Notes: generated from the letters alone by a model not told the origin. A stretch of DNA of 16,935 nucleotides from JABDDM01 sp038240295 (GCA_038240295.1 JBBSDW010000066.1:1-16935); one strand, 5' to 3'. Positions 1 to 7,751 are shown, numbered from the stretch's first letter. Numbers and translations: made by a program.

Positions 1-164
1 ACTTCCGTAATAAAAGGTAGCTCAGTTTCTACGGCAATGGCGACTTTTTTATCTTCGTTATTGATGAGAGCAAGAATTTTGGCGGTGCCAAGCTCATCCA
101 TTTTCATTGAGGCAGGATTGCGTTGCTCCGTCGAGAGCTTAGAAACGTCTGTAAAAAGAGACAT
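1..164 (-). CDS. murQ: N-acetylmuramic acid 6-phosphate etherase, N-terminal fragment (cut by window edge)
   Basis: The frame is too short for an ORF listing because it runs off the left edge. Reading leftwards from the ATG at 164-162 gives 54 residues beginning MSLFTDVSKLSTEQRNP and continuing with an INNEDKKVAIAVE segment. This matches the conserved MurQ N-terminus, where a threonine/serine-rich turn (STEQRNP) is followed by a helix with an I-N-x-E-D-K-x-V-x-x-A-V-E pattern. MurQ cleaves the lactyl ether of cytoplasmic MurNAc-6-phosphate to give GlcNAc-6-phosphate and D-lactate in peptidoglycan recycling. The start lies 10 nt after the mnmG stop, with a weak Shine-Dalgarno-like AAGG just upstream, so co-transcription with mnmG is likely. 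The SIS sugar-phosphate domain lies outside the window, so the call rests on the N-terminus alone. Confidence 0.8.
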   Translation of the reverse strand, partial: MSLFTDVSKLSTEQRNPASMKMDELGTAKILALINNEDKKVAIAVETELPFITE

Positions 165-174
165 TAGCCTTAGA

Positions 175-2058
175 TTATGAGGTCAATGGTGCAGGCGGCT
201 GACGTGTTGTGAGTGTTCCACGTGGAATATTCCGAAGCGCAGAGAATAAAAGTGCAAGATCTGCAGGTGTAACTGCTGAGGTATTCGAGGCAGCCGAGAG
301 CGTAGCGGGTCGCATTTTGGTAAGGACAATTCGGGACTCCGCACTAAGACCCCCAACTTTGGCGAAATCAAAATTCGCAGGGATAGTAGCATCCCGATTT
401 GATTCCATGCGATCGATCTTGGACTGGTGCTGCTTGATATAGCCTTCGTAGAGAATCTCAGTCTCGACCAGCAACAGGATCTCCGGCGCTGCTTTTAACC
501 GCGATGCGATAGACGAATCTAAAGGCGCCAGTAAGCTGGCGAGGCGTTCAGACTTCGATTTGGTTACTTCATAGATCGAGGCGCGGACGGTTGGGTTTTG
601 CGAGATCACTATTTTCTCGGTACGCAACCAATCGAGTGCCTTCGACAAAAGGTCGGCCTTTGCCTGAGCCGCATCAAACTGTTTTTGCTCTATCAGACGA
701 TAATTCTTGGCGATGTTGTTGAGCCGGATATCAGCATTATCCTGGCGAAGAATAAGCCTATGTTCCGCGCTGGATGTGAATATTCGGTAAGGCTCTTCGG
801 GCACTTTGCGGATCAAATCGTCAATAAGCACCCCAATGTAAGCCTCGTTCCGCTTTAAGACCAACGGCGGCAAGCCTTTAATTTTGGCCGCTGAGTTGAT
901 TCCTGCCATGAGTCCTTGCGCCGAAGCTTCTTCGTAGCCCGAGGTACCGTTAACTTGTCCAGCGAAATAAAGGCCGGAAGTCTGCTTGTTTTCGAGCGTG
1001 TGGTTGAGCTGGTATGCCGGATAATAGTCATATTCGACAGCATATCCAGAGCGGATCATCTCGACATTTTCCATCCCAGCCATAGTCCGGAGAGCGGCAA
1101 GCTGGACATCGGCAGGGAGACTCGAAGAAAATCCATTGACATAAACTACGTCGCCATCATTTTCTTCTGGCTCAAGAAAAATATGATGCTCGGTCTTATC
1201 TGGGAAACGGGTTACCTTGTCCTCGATCGATGGGCAATATCGGGGCCCGGCTCCTTTGATTCGTCCGGCGAACATTGGGGAGTCATCAAACCCCTTCGCA
1301 AGCTCATCATGCGTTTTTTGCGAAGTACGCGTGAGGTAGCAGGAAATAGAATTCGTCGGGAGAATACCCGTGCGCGCACTGAAGGCAAGCACTTTGTCAT
1401 CCCCATCCTGTTTTTCCAAGCCCTCAAGCTCCAGCGAACGGAGTGATACCCTGGGAGGGGTGCCAGTTTTTAGCCTGTGAGTCGAGAGTTCAAGTGCCCC
1501 AGCGGGTTCGGTCTTAAGCATTGTCGGGCGCTCGCCGAAACGACCGCCAGAAGTTTGGCTAAGCCCCGTATGCATAACTGCGTTCAGGAACGTACCGGCG
1601 CAAACAATCACGGCACGCGATCGAAGCTTTTCGCCAGTTGAAAGTACGACTCCTGAAATCGCTGAATTCTCAATCCAAAGTTTTTCGACGTTGCCTTCGA
1701 AGATGATATGACCGTCAAGCTCTCGCAGCTTCCGCTGTGCGACGACAGGATACCTACTCCGGCTGACCTGCGCCCGCGGTGACCAGACGGCTGGCCCTTT
1801 GGACATATTCAGCATTTTGAACTGCAGCGAGCACTCATCGGTGATTTCACCCATCAGGCCACCAAGGGCATCAATTTCCTTTACGAGCTGACCTTTAGCC
1901 GTCCCACCGACTGCCGGATTGCACGAGAGCGTCCCGACCTGTTCGGCTGAAGTTGAGATTAAGCGAGCGCGCAAACCCATACGATAGACCGCCGCAGCGG
2001 CCTCGATTCCGGCGTGTCCGCCACCAATTATTATTACGTCAGCGAAAAAATGTTCCAC
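175..2058 (-). CDS. mnmG: tRNA uridine-5-carboxymethylaminomethyl modification enzyme MnmG (GidA)
   Basis: The 627-aa protein is the usual MnmG length. It begins with an FAD-binding Rossmann fold (VIIIGGGHAGIEAA, about residues 8-21), then SCNPAVGGTAKGQLVKE with the conserved Cys. The family signatures GPRYCPSIEDKVTRF (with the second conserved Cys) and AGQVNGTSGYEEASAQG are both present, followed by the helical C-terminal MnmE-binding region. With MnmE it adds a (carboxymethyl)aminomethyl group to C5 of the wobble uridine of certain tRNAs, using FAD, NADH and methylene-tetrahydrofolate. The start is GTG at 2058-2056: no ATG exists between it and the upstream in-frame stop, and GGAG lies 7 nt upstream. 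That GTG sits inside a parS-like palindrome, and a second palindrome is inside the last codons (IPRGT). It is 38 nt downstream of mnmE. Confidence 0.97.
   Translation of the reverse strand: MEHFFADVIIIGGGHAGIEAAAAVYRMGLRARLISTSAEQVGTLSCNPAVGGTAKGQLVKEIDALGGLMGEITDECSLQFKMLNMSKGPAVWSPRAQVSRSRYPVVAQRKLRELDGHIIFEGNVEKLWIENSAISGVVLSTGEKLRSRAVIVCAGTFLNAVMHTGLSQTSGGRFGERPTMLKTEPAGALELSTHRLKTGTPPRVSLRSLELEGLEKQDGDDKVLAFSARTGILPTNSISCYLTRTSQKTHDELAKGFDDSPMFAGRIKGAGPRYCPSIEDKVTRFPDKTEHHIFLEPEENDGDVVYVNGFSSSLPADVQLAALRTMAGMENVEMIRSGYAVEYDYYPAYQLNHTLENKQTSGLYFAGQVNGTSGYEEASAQGLMAGINSAAKIKGLPPLVLKRNEAYIGVLIDDLIRKVPEEPYRIFTSSAEHRLILRQDNADIRLNNIAKNYRLIEQKQFDAAQAKADLLSKALDWLRTEKIVISQNPTVRASIYEVTKSKSERLASLLAPLDSSIASRLKAAPEILLLVETEILYEGYIKQHQSKIDRMESNRDATIPANFDFAKVGGLSAESRIVLTKMRPATLSAASNTSAVTPADLALLFSALRNIPRGTLTTRQPPAPLTS
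214..229. promoter_or_regulatory. parS-like ParB-binding palindrome, distal mnmG copy
   Basis: TGTTCCACGTGGAATA matches the 16-bp parS consensus known from proteobacteria (TGTTCCACGTGGAACA) with one mismatch. It lies inside the last codons of mnmG, encoding IPRGT on the minus strand. Chromosomal parS sites cluster near oriC and nucleate ParB, and the mnmG neighbourhood is a classic location. That ParB binds here is inferred. Confidence 0.65.
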
Positions 2059-2066
2059 GTGGAAAC
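2051..2066. promoter_or_regulatory. parS-like ParB-binding palindrome overlapping the mnmG start
   Basis: TGTTCCACGTGGAAAC carries the 12-bp perfect palindrome TTCCACGTGGAA and agrees with the parS 16-mer at 14 positions. It contains the GTG start codon of mnmG and lies just after its Shine-Dalgarno. ParB occupancy could therefore affect initiation at this gene; that consequence is inference. Confidence 0.6.
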
Positions 2067-2069
2067 TCC
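2066..2069 (-). promoter_or_regulatory. Ribosome binding site deciding the mnmG GTG start
   Basis: On the minus strand GGAG occurs 7 nt before the GTG at 2058. The in-frame stretch back to the preceding stop offers no ATG, so this site supports the GTG start. Confidence 0.6.
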
Positions 2070-2096
2070 GAAGAGTCCAAATTTGGCCGATTTGGC

Positions 2097-3401
2097 CTAT
2101 TTACCGATGCACATGTTTGTGAAGATGTGATTCAACGCATCTTCGGAGATGTTCAATCCCAGCAGCGAACCGATGACGTCAATCATGCTTTGCAGGTCGT
2201 CCGCCAACAGCCCTGGATCGGAGAGAGGACTATCGACAAGTCTATGAAGTTTTTCAGCGACGTCTTCAAGTTGCGAGCGCTCGGTCATCGAAAGAGCAGG
2301 TTTGCTCAGCTCAGAATCAGTCGCAATCGCCCGAATCAAAATTTCAGACCGAAGGAGCTCTAAGCCTTGACCGGTAAGTGCAGAAATGGATACCTGCTCG
2401 TTCCATCCATCGAGGTCATTCTTATTATGAAGTAAAAGAAGGCCATCAGGAATTTGGGGTGAGCGGTCGGAGGGATCGGTAACGCGGAAGGTCAAATCGG
2501 CCTCAAGCGCTGCTGTCTGGCCTAAGATTATCCCTTCACGCTCGATTTCGCCAAGCGCCCTTCGATCACCGGCAGTGTCAACAAGCTTTATTCGGTGACC
2601 GCCCGGCAGGTCGATAAATGCCTCGAGATAATCGCGCGTGGTGCCTGGTGTGTCGCTCACGATACTGCGCTTGAAGGCCACGAGCGCGTTAAAGATGCTG
2701 CTCTTGCCGACATTTGTGGGACCAGTCAGAGCAACGGTGAAATATCCAGCATTCGCCGACTTATTGCGTGCAATCCGCAGCAGATCGTTGACCTTAGCGA
2801 GCAGGTGGCCGATCCGTTGGGTTAGTGCAGGAATCTTGATCGCGTCGGATTCACCAAAATCGATCTCGGCATTGACATCGCCAAGCATTCCAATAAGGAG
2901 GCGATAGAGCGCATCCAGCCGGGAAAATTTCTCGTCCACACTTCGCTCAGATCCACGAAGTGCAGCGCCATCCGTAGCAGCGATCCGAGCCGTGATGATC
3001 TCGAGATCCTTAAGCGCGAGCTTGCCATTATAGAAAGCCCGTCGAGAGAATTCTCCGGGTTCGGCAGGGCGCGCACCGGTTCGAATAAACTCCAGGACGA
3101 TCACATCCGCTATCGCAAGCGAACCATGACTTCCAATTTCAACAACATCCTCACCAGTAAAAGAATGAGGCGCCCGAAAAACCATCACGACACCATCGTC
3201 GATCAGCTCACCACCACTTGAAATAAACTCAGAATAAAATCCCGAATTGGGTAGTGAGGTAAAAAGCGTTTCAGGCTTTTTTAAAAGACTCGAAGCGATC
3301 TGAATTGCATCCGGCCCACTTAAGCGAATAACCGCGATGCCGCTCTTGCCCGCCGCTGTGGCGACCGCGACGATCGTATCGTTAAGCTGATAATCGGACA
3401 T
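2097..3401 (-). CDS. mnmE: tRNA modification GTPase MnmE (TrmE)
   Basis: This 434-aa protein, slightly short for the family (about 450), has the full MnmE plan. An N-terminal folate-binding dimerisation domain (TIVAVATAAGKSGIAVIRLSG; FTGEDVVEI; RPAEPGEFSRRAFYNGKL) is followed by helices in which a G domain is inserted. The G motifs are G1 GPTNVGKSS, G2 DTPGTTRD, G3 DTAG and G4 NKND. The C-terminus is CIGK, carrying the Cys of the family's CxGK end motif. It partners MnmG in wobble-uridine modification. One departure is EIGSHGS where many homologues have a glycine pair after the histidine. The ATG is 14 nt after the yidC stop, with only a weak GAG-type ribosome site, which suggests coupled expression. 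Confidence 0.97.
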   Translation of the reverse strand: MSDYQLNDTIVAVATAAGKSGIAVIRLSGPDAIQIASSLLKKPETLFTSLPNSGFYSEFISSGGELIDDGVVMVFRAPHSFTGEDVVEIGSHGSLAIADVIVLEFIRTGARPAEPGEFSRRAFYNGKLALKDLEIITARIAATDGAALRGSERSVDEKFSRLDALYRLLIGMLGDVNAEIDFGESDAIKIPALTQRIGHLLAKVNDLLRIARNKSANAGYFTVALTGPTNVGKSSIFNALVAFKRSIVSDTPGTTRDYLEAFIDLPGGHRIKLVDTAGDRRALGEIEREGIILGQTAALEADLTFRVTDPSDRSPQIPDGLLLLHNKNDLDGWNEQVSISALTGQGLELLRSEILIRAIATDSELSKPALSMTERSQLEDVAEKLHRLVDSPLSDPGLLADDLQSMIDVIGSLLGLNISEDALNHIFTNMCIGK

Positions 3402-3415
3402 CGATCACTCGCACA

Positions 3416-5260
3416 TCACTTTTTGCCCGAGATCTGGTTTCGGCGATTGGCGCTTGCCGATTGCTCCATTGCCTGAAGCTTTGCCATCATGCCACCACCT
3501 TTTTTCTGTTTAGCCGGATCGACTTTGATCGATTCGAGTGTGATCGGTTTCGCGATTTTGGTAATGTAAAACTGCTGACCGAGCCCGAACAGGTTGAACA
3601 TCAGATAATAAAGTGCAACGCCCGAGGGAAGGTTGTTGAACATGAACGTAAAGATCAGCGGCATAAGGTAGGCCATCGTCTTCTGACGCGGATCGGACAC
3701 CGTGAAGGTCTGCTGAATGAGCATCGTCGCACCAAGCAAGATCGTTAGCCCGCTAAGCTGTGTACCGAGAAGTGGGATTTTAGAACCGAACTGGATCAGG
3801 CCATCCGGCACAGAAAGGTCGTGGATCCAAAATGCAAATGGTGCCTGACGAAGTTCAATAACGTTACGCAGCACAGCATAGAGCGCAAACAATATAGGCA
3901 TTTGTAGCACCATTGGAAGGCAGCCTCCTGCAGGATTGACGCCGTAGGTTTTATAAAGCCCCAGAAGCTGCTCGTTCATCTTCTTTGGATCATCTTTATA
4001 CTTCTCCCTGACCTCGGCTACCTTGGGCTGCAAAACCTGCATTTTTCGCATCGACTTCATCTGGCCCGTCGATAGCGGCACCGTGAGCAGCTTGATCATG
4101 ATCGAGAAGAAGATGATCACGAGTCCCCAATTTGAAATAAAACTGTGGATCGCATTCAAGAGCGGCAGCATGAGATGAATGCTGATCGGCCGTACGACAA
4201 AGCTCCAGCCGAAATTCATCGTGTTCTCGAGTCCGACCCCGGCGGCTTTAACGCGGTCGTAATCCATCGGCCCGAGATAATATTCGAAGCGAACATCTTC
4301 GTCAGGAGTATGCAACAAGGGGAGCGTTACGCCGACGGTAAATTCCTTGATCGTACCTCCGTCCGGGGCGTTCTTTGCAGTGCCGGTCACTTCGGCAGCG
4401 GTTGCTTTTGCGCCCGGAGTCATCAGCGCCTGCATGAAGTACTGATTGCGCGATGCAACAAAATCGACATCGCCGTTATACGATTTTTTTACTTCTTCGC
4501 CGACCTTTGTTGCATTCACTTCTTCGGTGCCGTTCTTCATACCGGCAAAAGCAAGCGCAGCGTTCGATTCATTGGCACTCTGGAATTCGACGTATGGCAG
4601 AGGATTTTCAACGAGAGCCGAATAGTGATATCCGGCGATCGCGTTCTGCATGCCGACAAGCCGGTATTCGATCGTTACAGCATATTTGGCGGCATTGAAG
4701 CTGAATGTCTTCTCGATGTAACGTGAGGAATCAAGTCTGTAGTATGCCTTCAACGAAGCACTGTCACCATTCCGAAGCGTTAGATCCTTTGCTTCGATCG
4801 TGAACGGTAGATCTTTTGTGTCTACATTCTTGCCATCGCTCGCAGTAAAAAGAAGGTTGATATCGCCGCCCTTGAATTCCTGTTGGTTAACGAGCTGCAG
4901 CGGCTTCTGATCCCAGGTCTTGAACGATTTCAAGATCCAGCTGCTGATCGAGCCACCATGACTTGAGATCGTAGCAGCAAAAAGCGGAGTCTCGATATGC
5001 GCCTCGCTTGCGACAACATCAGGTGCAGCATTCGTGAAAATTGTTGAGGAAGGTTTTGCTGCTGGTGCGTGAACCGAGTCGTTGGCGAGGATCGAATCTC
5101 GACGCGTGGAGTCGGCCGACTGCGTATTTGCGAGCGCCGTATCTGAGGCTGCAGGCTTGGGCGGGGCCGGTTGCTTTTTTGGCTGGTTCAGCAAGAACCA
5201 TCCAAAAAAGATCGCCATGATCAGTCCAATGCCTATCGTCGTAGTCCGAGTCGATTCCAT
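3416..5260 (-). CDS. yidC: Membrane protein insertase YidC
   Basis: At 614 aa this is the long Gram-negative form of YidC/Oxa1. It has an N-terminal membrane anchor (about residues 8-27), a proline/alanine/serine-rich linker, a large beta-rich periplasmic domain (about 75-345), then the conserved five-helix insertase core. The core shows NWGLVIIFFSIMIKLLTVPL, the amphipathic MRKMQVLQPK coil, YGVNPAGGCLPMVLQMPI and a final NNLPSGVALYYLMFN helix. A lysine (IMIKLL) occupies the place of the groove arginine of the E. coli protein; a lysine is common here in Bacteroidota relatives. It inserts proteins into the inner membrane alone or with SecYEG. It is first in the yidC-mnmE-mnmG-murQ run. The usual upstream rnpA/rpmH are not present in the window. 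Confidence 0.97.
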   Translation of the reverse strand: MESTRTTTIGIGLIMAIFFGWFLLNQPKKQPAPPKPAASDTALANTQSADSTRRDSILANDSVHAPAAKPSSTIFTNAAPDVVASEAHIETPLFAATISSHGGSISSWILKSFKTWDQKPLQLVNQQEFKGGDINLLFTASDGKNVDTKDLPFTIEAKDLTLRNGDSASLKAYYRLDSSRYIEKTFSFNAAKYAVTIEYRLVGMQNAIAGYHYSALVENPLPYVEFQSANESNAALAFAGMKNGTEEVNATKVGEEVKKSYNGDVDFVASRNQYFMQALMTPGAKATAAEVTGTAKNAPDGGTIKEFTVGVTLPLLHTPDEDVRFEYYLGPMDYDRVKAAGVGLENTMNFGWSFVVRPISIHLMLPLLNAIHSFISNWGLVIIFFSIMIKLLTVPLSTGQMKSMRKMQVLQPKVAEVREKYKDDPKKMNEQLLGLYKTYGVNPAGGCLPMVLQMPILFALYAVLRNVIELRQAPFAFWIHDLSVPDGLIQFGSKIPLLGTQLSGLTILLGATMLIQQTFTVSDPRQKTMAYLMPLIFTFMFNNLPSGVALYYLMFNLFGLGQQFYITKIAKPITLESIKVDPAKQKKGGGMMAKLQAMEQSASANRRNQISGKK

Positions 5261-5594
5261 CTAAGATCCCAAAGTGAGTAAAAAGCCGCCACCACCCCAA
5301 AAAGTCCGGCCCGCCCAAACAGGCGATGCGGGTACTCAGTTCTTAGGCTTCGGTTCAAGTTCTTAGTTCTTAGTTCTTAGTTAGGGAACGGGGAGTTGGG
5401 GCAATAGGAAGTTGGAATCTCCGTGCGATGGATCGAGCGTTAGTTACGTCTTCTTGGGCGCGCTTGTTGTCACTCGGTTTAAAACGAAACCTTCTCCTTC
5501 GTCGTCGGACTATCGTACAAGGCTAAATAAATAATTCGAACTTCTTAACTTCCCCCTAACTAAGAACTAAGAATTAAGAACTAAGAATTAAGAA
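5261..5594. other. Non-coding gap between membrane-protein gene and yidC
   Basis: Both flanking genes point left, so this gap must hold the end of one transcript or a read-through segment and probably the promoter of the yidC cluster. No gene is visible. Its content is the inverted heptamer arrays and the unique spacer. The nearest 20 nt to the yidC start has only a weak purine run (GGGAT). No confident promoter was recognised. Confidence 0.6.
5338..5386. repeat. Heptamer repeat array, left arm (AGTTCTT units)
   Basis: One AGTTCTT unit at 5338-5344 is followed, after a short gap, by three perfect head-to-tail AGTTCTT units at 5358-5378 and then AGTTAGGG at 5379-5386. It lies in the gap upstream of yidC. 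It is the inverted partner of the array at 5554-5600: the 22-nt stretch 5365-5386 and the complement of 5554-5575 differ at one base. Function unknown. Confidence 0.85.
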
Positions 5595-5600
5595 TTAAGC
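5554..5600. repeat. Heptamer repeat array, right arm (AAGAAYT units)
   Basis: CCCTAACT (5554-5561) leads into five consecutive AAGAACT/AAGAATT units up to 5596. Seen from the minus strand the array starts at the stop codon of the membrane-protein gene (TAA at 5597-5595 is part of the last unit). It is inverted relative to the left arm, with about 167 nt between them. The spacer shows no coding frame; a small GGTTT/AAACC hairpin sits at 5476-5491. Confidence 0.85.
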
Positions 5601-6671
5601 ACTGAGCCCAATAGCAGTCTCGCGAATCTCGCTTGGTAGAGTGAAGAGAATGTGATCGTGATAATAATGCTGCAGCAGGATCGAGAGGATCACGATGTAG
5701 TAGCATTGATCGGTTGAGAGATGGTGCCATTGCTGGGTGAGTAGCAGGCCGCCCAAGAGGATCAGGATGATCGAGTTCAGGCCGATGCTGAGGCCGTAGT
5801 ATCTCCACCAGGATTTGGGACCCGAGATCTTGCGCATCGCGGGCGACGTGATCTCGCCGCGTTCCATGCGGAGCCGGTTGATGTACCAGGTGAGCGCCAG
5901 ATACTGGAAGGAGTGCCAGGTGTTGAGTCCCTGGAAGGCAACATCGAGTTCACCAAAGAATGGCGTGATGAACGTCGCAATGATCGTAACAGTGATCAGG
6001 ATCGTCTTCGGAGCATTGCCGTCGCCGCGGCGAAACTCACGGAATGTCTTCGTAATAAAAAATTCGAGCGCGAGTGTGAATGCCGCCGTGGCAAGCCACC
6101 AGGTCGCATCGACTTTCAGGAACGGTGGAAAATAAAGATACTGATCGCCAATGTGGAATGTCCCGTGAACAAAGCGGTACATCGCCATGGGATAGAGCGC
6201 TGTGAGCACGACGGCGTAATCACCCATGCGAGAAGCGAACGTCTGCGATGCGCGGTGCTTGCCGATGTAGCAATCGACGATAAAGACGATCTGGTGCAGC
6301 ACGTGAACGCTTGCCCAGAAAAAGAAGAACGTCAAAAGAAAGATGAAGTGGAAGGCGCCAAAATAGATAACGAGCGCAGGGATCAGGATCGCGACCGGCA
6401 CGATCGACCAGTGCTCTTTTCGGAATTCAGGCTCAAATGCGGTGCGGGTGTAGGTCGCGTACATGTGCGGCCCCCCGATGCAGAACGCGACGAGCATGTT
6501 GACAGCCTCGCGCGCCTTCGTTGCATCGACGCCAAGCGCCTGCGCAATAAAAAAGGATACATACGGGACGACCATCAGTAACGCAGAGAGCGATATCCAA
6601 AGGAGATCCCAGTTGCGGTTGCGCAGCCAAAGATTCGGCCGCTCGATCGCGAGAGATGTAGAGTAAGCCAT
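5595..6671 (-). CDS. Polytopic histidine-rich membrane protein of unknown function
   Basis: I do not recognise this 358-aa family. The protein is strongly hydrophobic, with about nine or ten likely membrane segments (roughly residues 22-46, 56-74, 90-130 as two, 150-170, 193-212, 224-244, 257-270, 293-317 and 324-344). Histidines lie at or near segment ends: GGPHMYATYTRT, HVLHQIVFIVDC, FVHGTFH, NTWHSFQYLALTW, QQWHH and QHYYHDHILF. Such clusters could bind metal or haem, as in membrane oxidases, desaturases or hydroxylases, but no standard motif set is complete and no reaction is assigned. The ATG at 6671-6669 has an AGGA about 9 nt upstream. The gene stands alone, separated from yidC by the heptamer-repeat gap and divergent from the secretome genes to its right. 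Confidence 0.85.
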   Translation of the reverse strand: MAYSTSLAIERPNLWLRNRNWDLLWISLSALLMVVPYVSFFIAQALGVDATKAREAVNMLVAFCIGGPHMYATYTRTAFEPEFRKEHWSIVPVAILIPALVIYFGAFHFIFLLTFFFFWASVHVLHQIVFIVDCYIGKHRASQTFASRMGDYAVVLTALYPMAMYRFVHGTFHIGDQYLYFPPFLKVDATWWLATAAFTLALEFFITKTFREFRRGDGNAPKTILITVTIIATFITPFFGELDVAFQGLNTWHSFQYLALTWYINRLRMERGEITSPAMRKISGPKSWWRYYGLSIGLNSIILILLGGLLLTQQWHHLSTDQCYYIVILSILLQHYYHDHILFTLPSEIRETAIGLSA

Positions 6672-7036
6672 AAAGAGTGTCCTGCGAGCTATGAGCCCAT
6701 CTTAAAAACCAACAAAAGAATGCGACAGGACGAGACGAATTTACTACATTTTTGAGCAGGTCGGCCGTCTTCCAGGTCCCAGGAAAACGTCCGAACGCAA
6801 GGGTACCTTTCCCAAGCGTCCCCGACAACACAGACTAGTGCACCTGCAATCCTTAGTAACCGGCTTTTTTCATTCATGCGACAACTCTTTGCGGGAGAAG
6901 GAATTATGCCTGAGCCCCGTGCTGTTGGCCTTAGTTCAAGGAATCCAAAGCGACACAAAAAGTTGGATGAATGAAGACGATCGTCCTGATAAGCCACGCC
7001 TCTCTATATAGAGGTACATCCCGAACGCCAGATCGG
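6672..7036. other. Divergent non-coding region
   Basis: The gap lies between the minus-strand membrane-protein gene and the plus-strand secretome block, so it should carry promoters in both directions. The right half is copy A of the duplicated leader. The left part (6672-6866) shows no gene or clear signal. Confidence 0.5.
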
Positions 7037-7096
7037 ATGCTTTTGCGAGCATTGATCCTGGCGTGTTCGCTTTCTTCCTTCGGTTGATTCCTCGAG
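6867..7096 (+). repeat. Leader plus signal-peptide duplication, copy A
   Basis: This stretch of about 230 bp is a diverged direct copy of 7790-8025, judged by eye at roughly 75-80 percent identity with small indels. Shared blocks include GCGACAACTC, CCCGTGCTGTTGGCC, ATCGTCCTGAT and the long block covering GTACATCCCGAACGCC and the ATG at 7037. Similarity stops just past the signal-peptide region. Copy A contains the 12-bp palindrome CTCTATATAGAG about 25 nt before that ATG, a possible promoter element. Confidence 0.88.
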
Positions 7097-7751
7097 TATG
7101 TTTGACTTTGCGCTCAGTAACGTTGCTGGAGCTCCGGGCGGTTCTGTAACGCTTTTGATAACTGTCAAAGGCGCAGGAAGAAACATTTATCAGCGAGTTA
7201 ACTTCGACCTCGAATCCGACGCCCGCTTGCTTCGTCCAGCCGATACATCGGGGGTAAGTAGCGGAGGGGAACATTTGATCTTGAAGCACTTTGGGTTCGA
7301 TTTGAATCCAACGAAGGATACGGCGATCCGCATCGCTCGCCTGATCACAACGGCAGAGATCGATTCGGCAAGAATTTCGGTCGTAAACTTACGATGGAGC
7401 ACTGAGTGCGGTGGTATCCTCTCGCAACGCAGTAGTGAAAGCATCCTGCAAGGAGTCAGTACGAAAGGTGGGCGGCACGTAATCGACAACAGGCAACCAA
7501 TCATCAGTGTATTCCCAAATCCCTCCAGTGGAGAAACACGGTTTGAGTACCTGCCGAGCGAAGAGGGCTTTGCATCAACCGAAGTGTTTGACGTGATGGG
7601 CAGAATCGTCGCGACGCCGTTGAGCGGAGAAGTACCGCTTGGCCGACACGACTACCTGTTTGACACTCGGACCTGGTCAAGCGGGACCTATTTTTACCCG
7701 TTGCACACCCCGAGCGCAACTATCGCAGGAAAGATCGTCGTGCTCCGATGA
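7037..7751 (+). pseudogene. Degenerate T9SS-secreted protein (frame break after signal peptide)
   Basis: The ATG at 7037, matching the start of the intact neighbour, encodes MLLRALILACSLSSFG and then hits TGA at 7085-7087. The body continues in the +1 frame (open from 7056, with a possible internal ATG at 7098) to a stop at 7749-7751. That body starts with a beta-sandwich/cohesin-like stretch (NVAGAPGGSVTLLITVKG). It ends with a clear T9SS type-A sorting domain (ISVFPNPSSGETRFEY ... FDVMGRIV ... GTYFYPLH ... GKIVVLR). The body is only about 215 aa, short for such cargo, so an internal deletion is plausible. A one-base indel near 7080-7085 would join signal peptide and body. A real mutation or a sequencing error would both explain it. 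If the 7098 ATG were used, the protein would lack a signal peptide. Confidence 0.7.

Noticed and set aside
916..1446. 176-codon plus-strand frame opposite mnmG
   Set aside because: It lies wholly antisense to a strongly conserved gene and its translation shows no domain-like pattern.
4145..4726. 193-codon plus-strand frame opposite yidC
   Set aside because: Antisense shadow of the yidC periplasmic domain; the product is Arg/His/Cys-rich without recognisable motifs.
5019..5318. 99-codon minus-strand frame as rnpA or yidD upstream of yidC
   Set aside because: It overlaps the yidC N-terminus in another frame and shows no RnpA RNR motif or YidD cysteine pattern.
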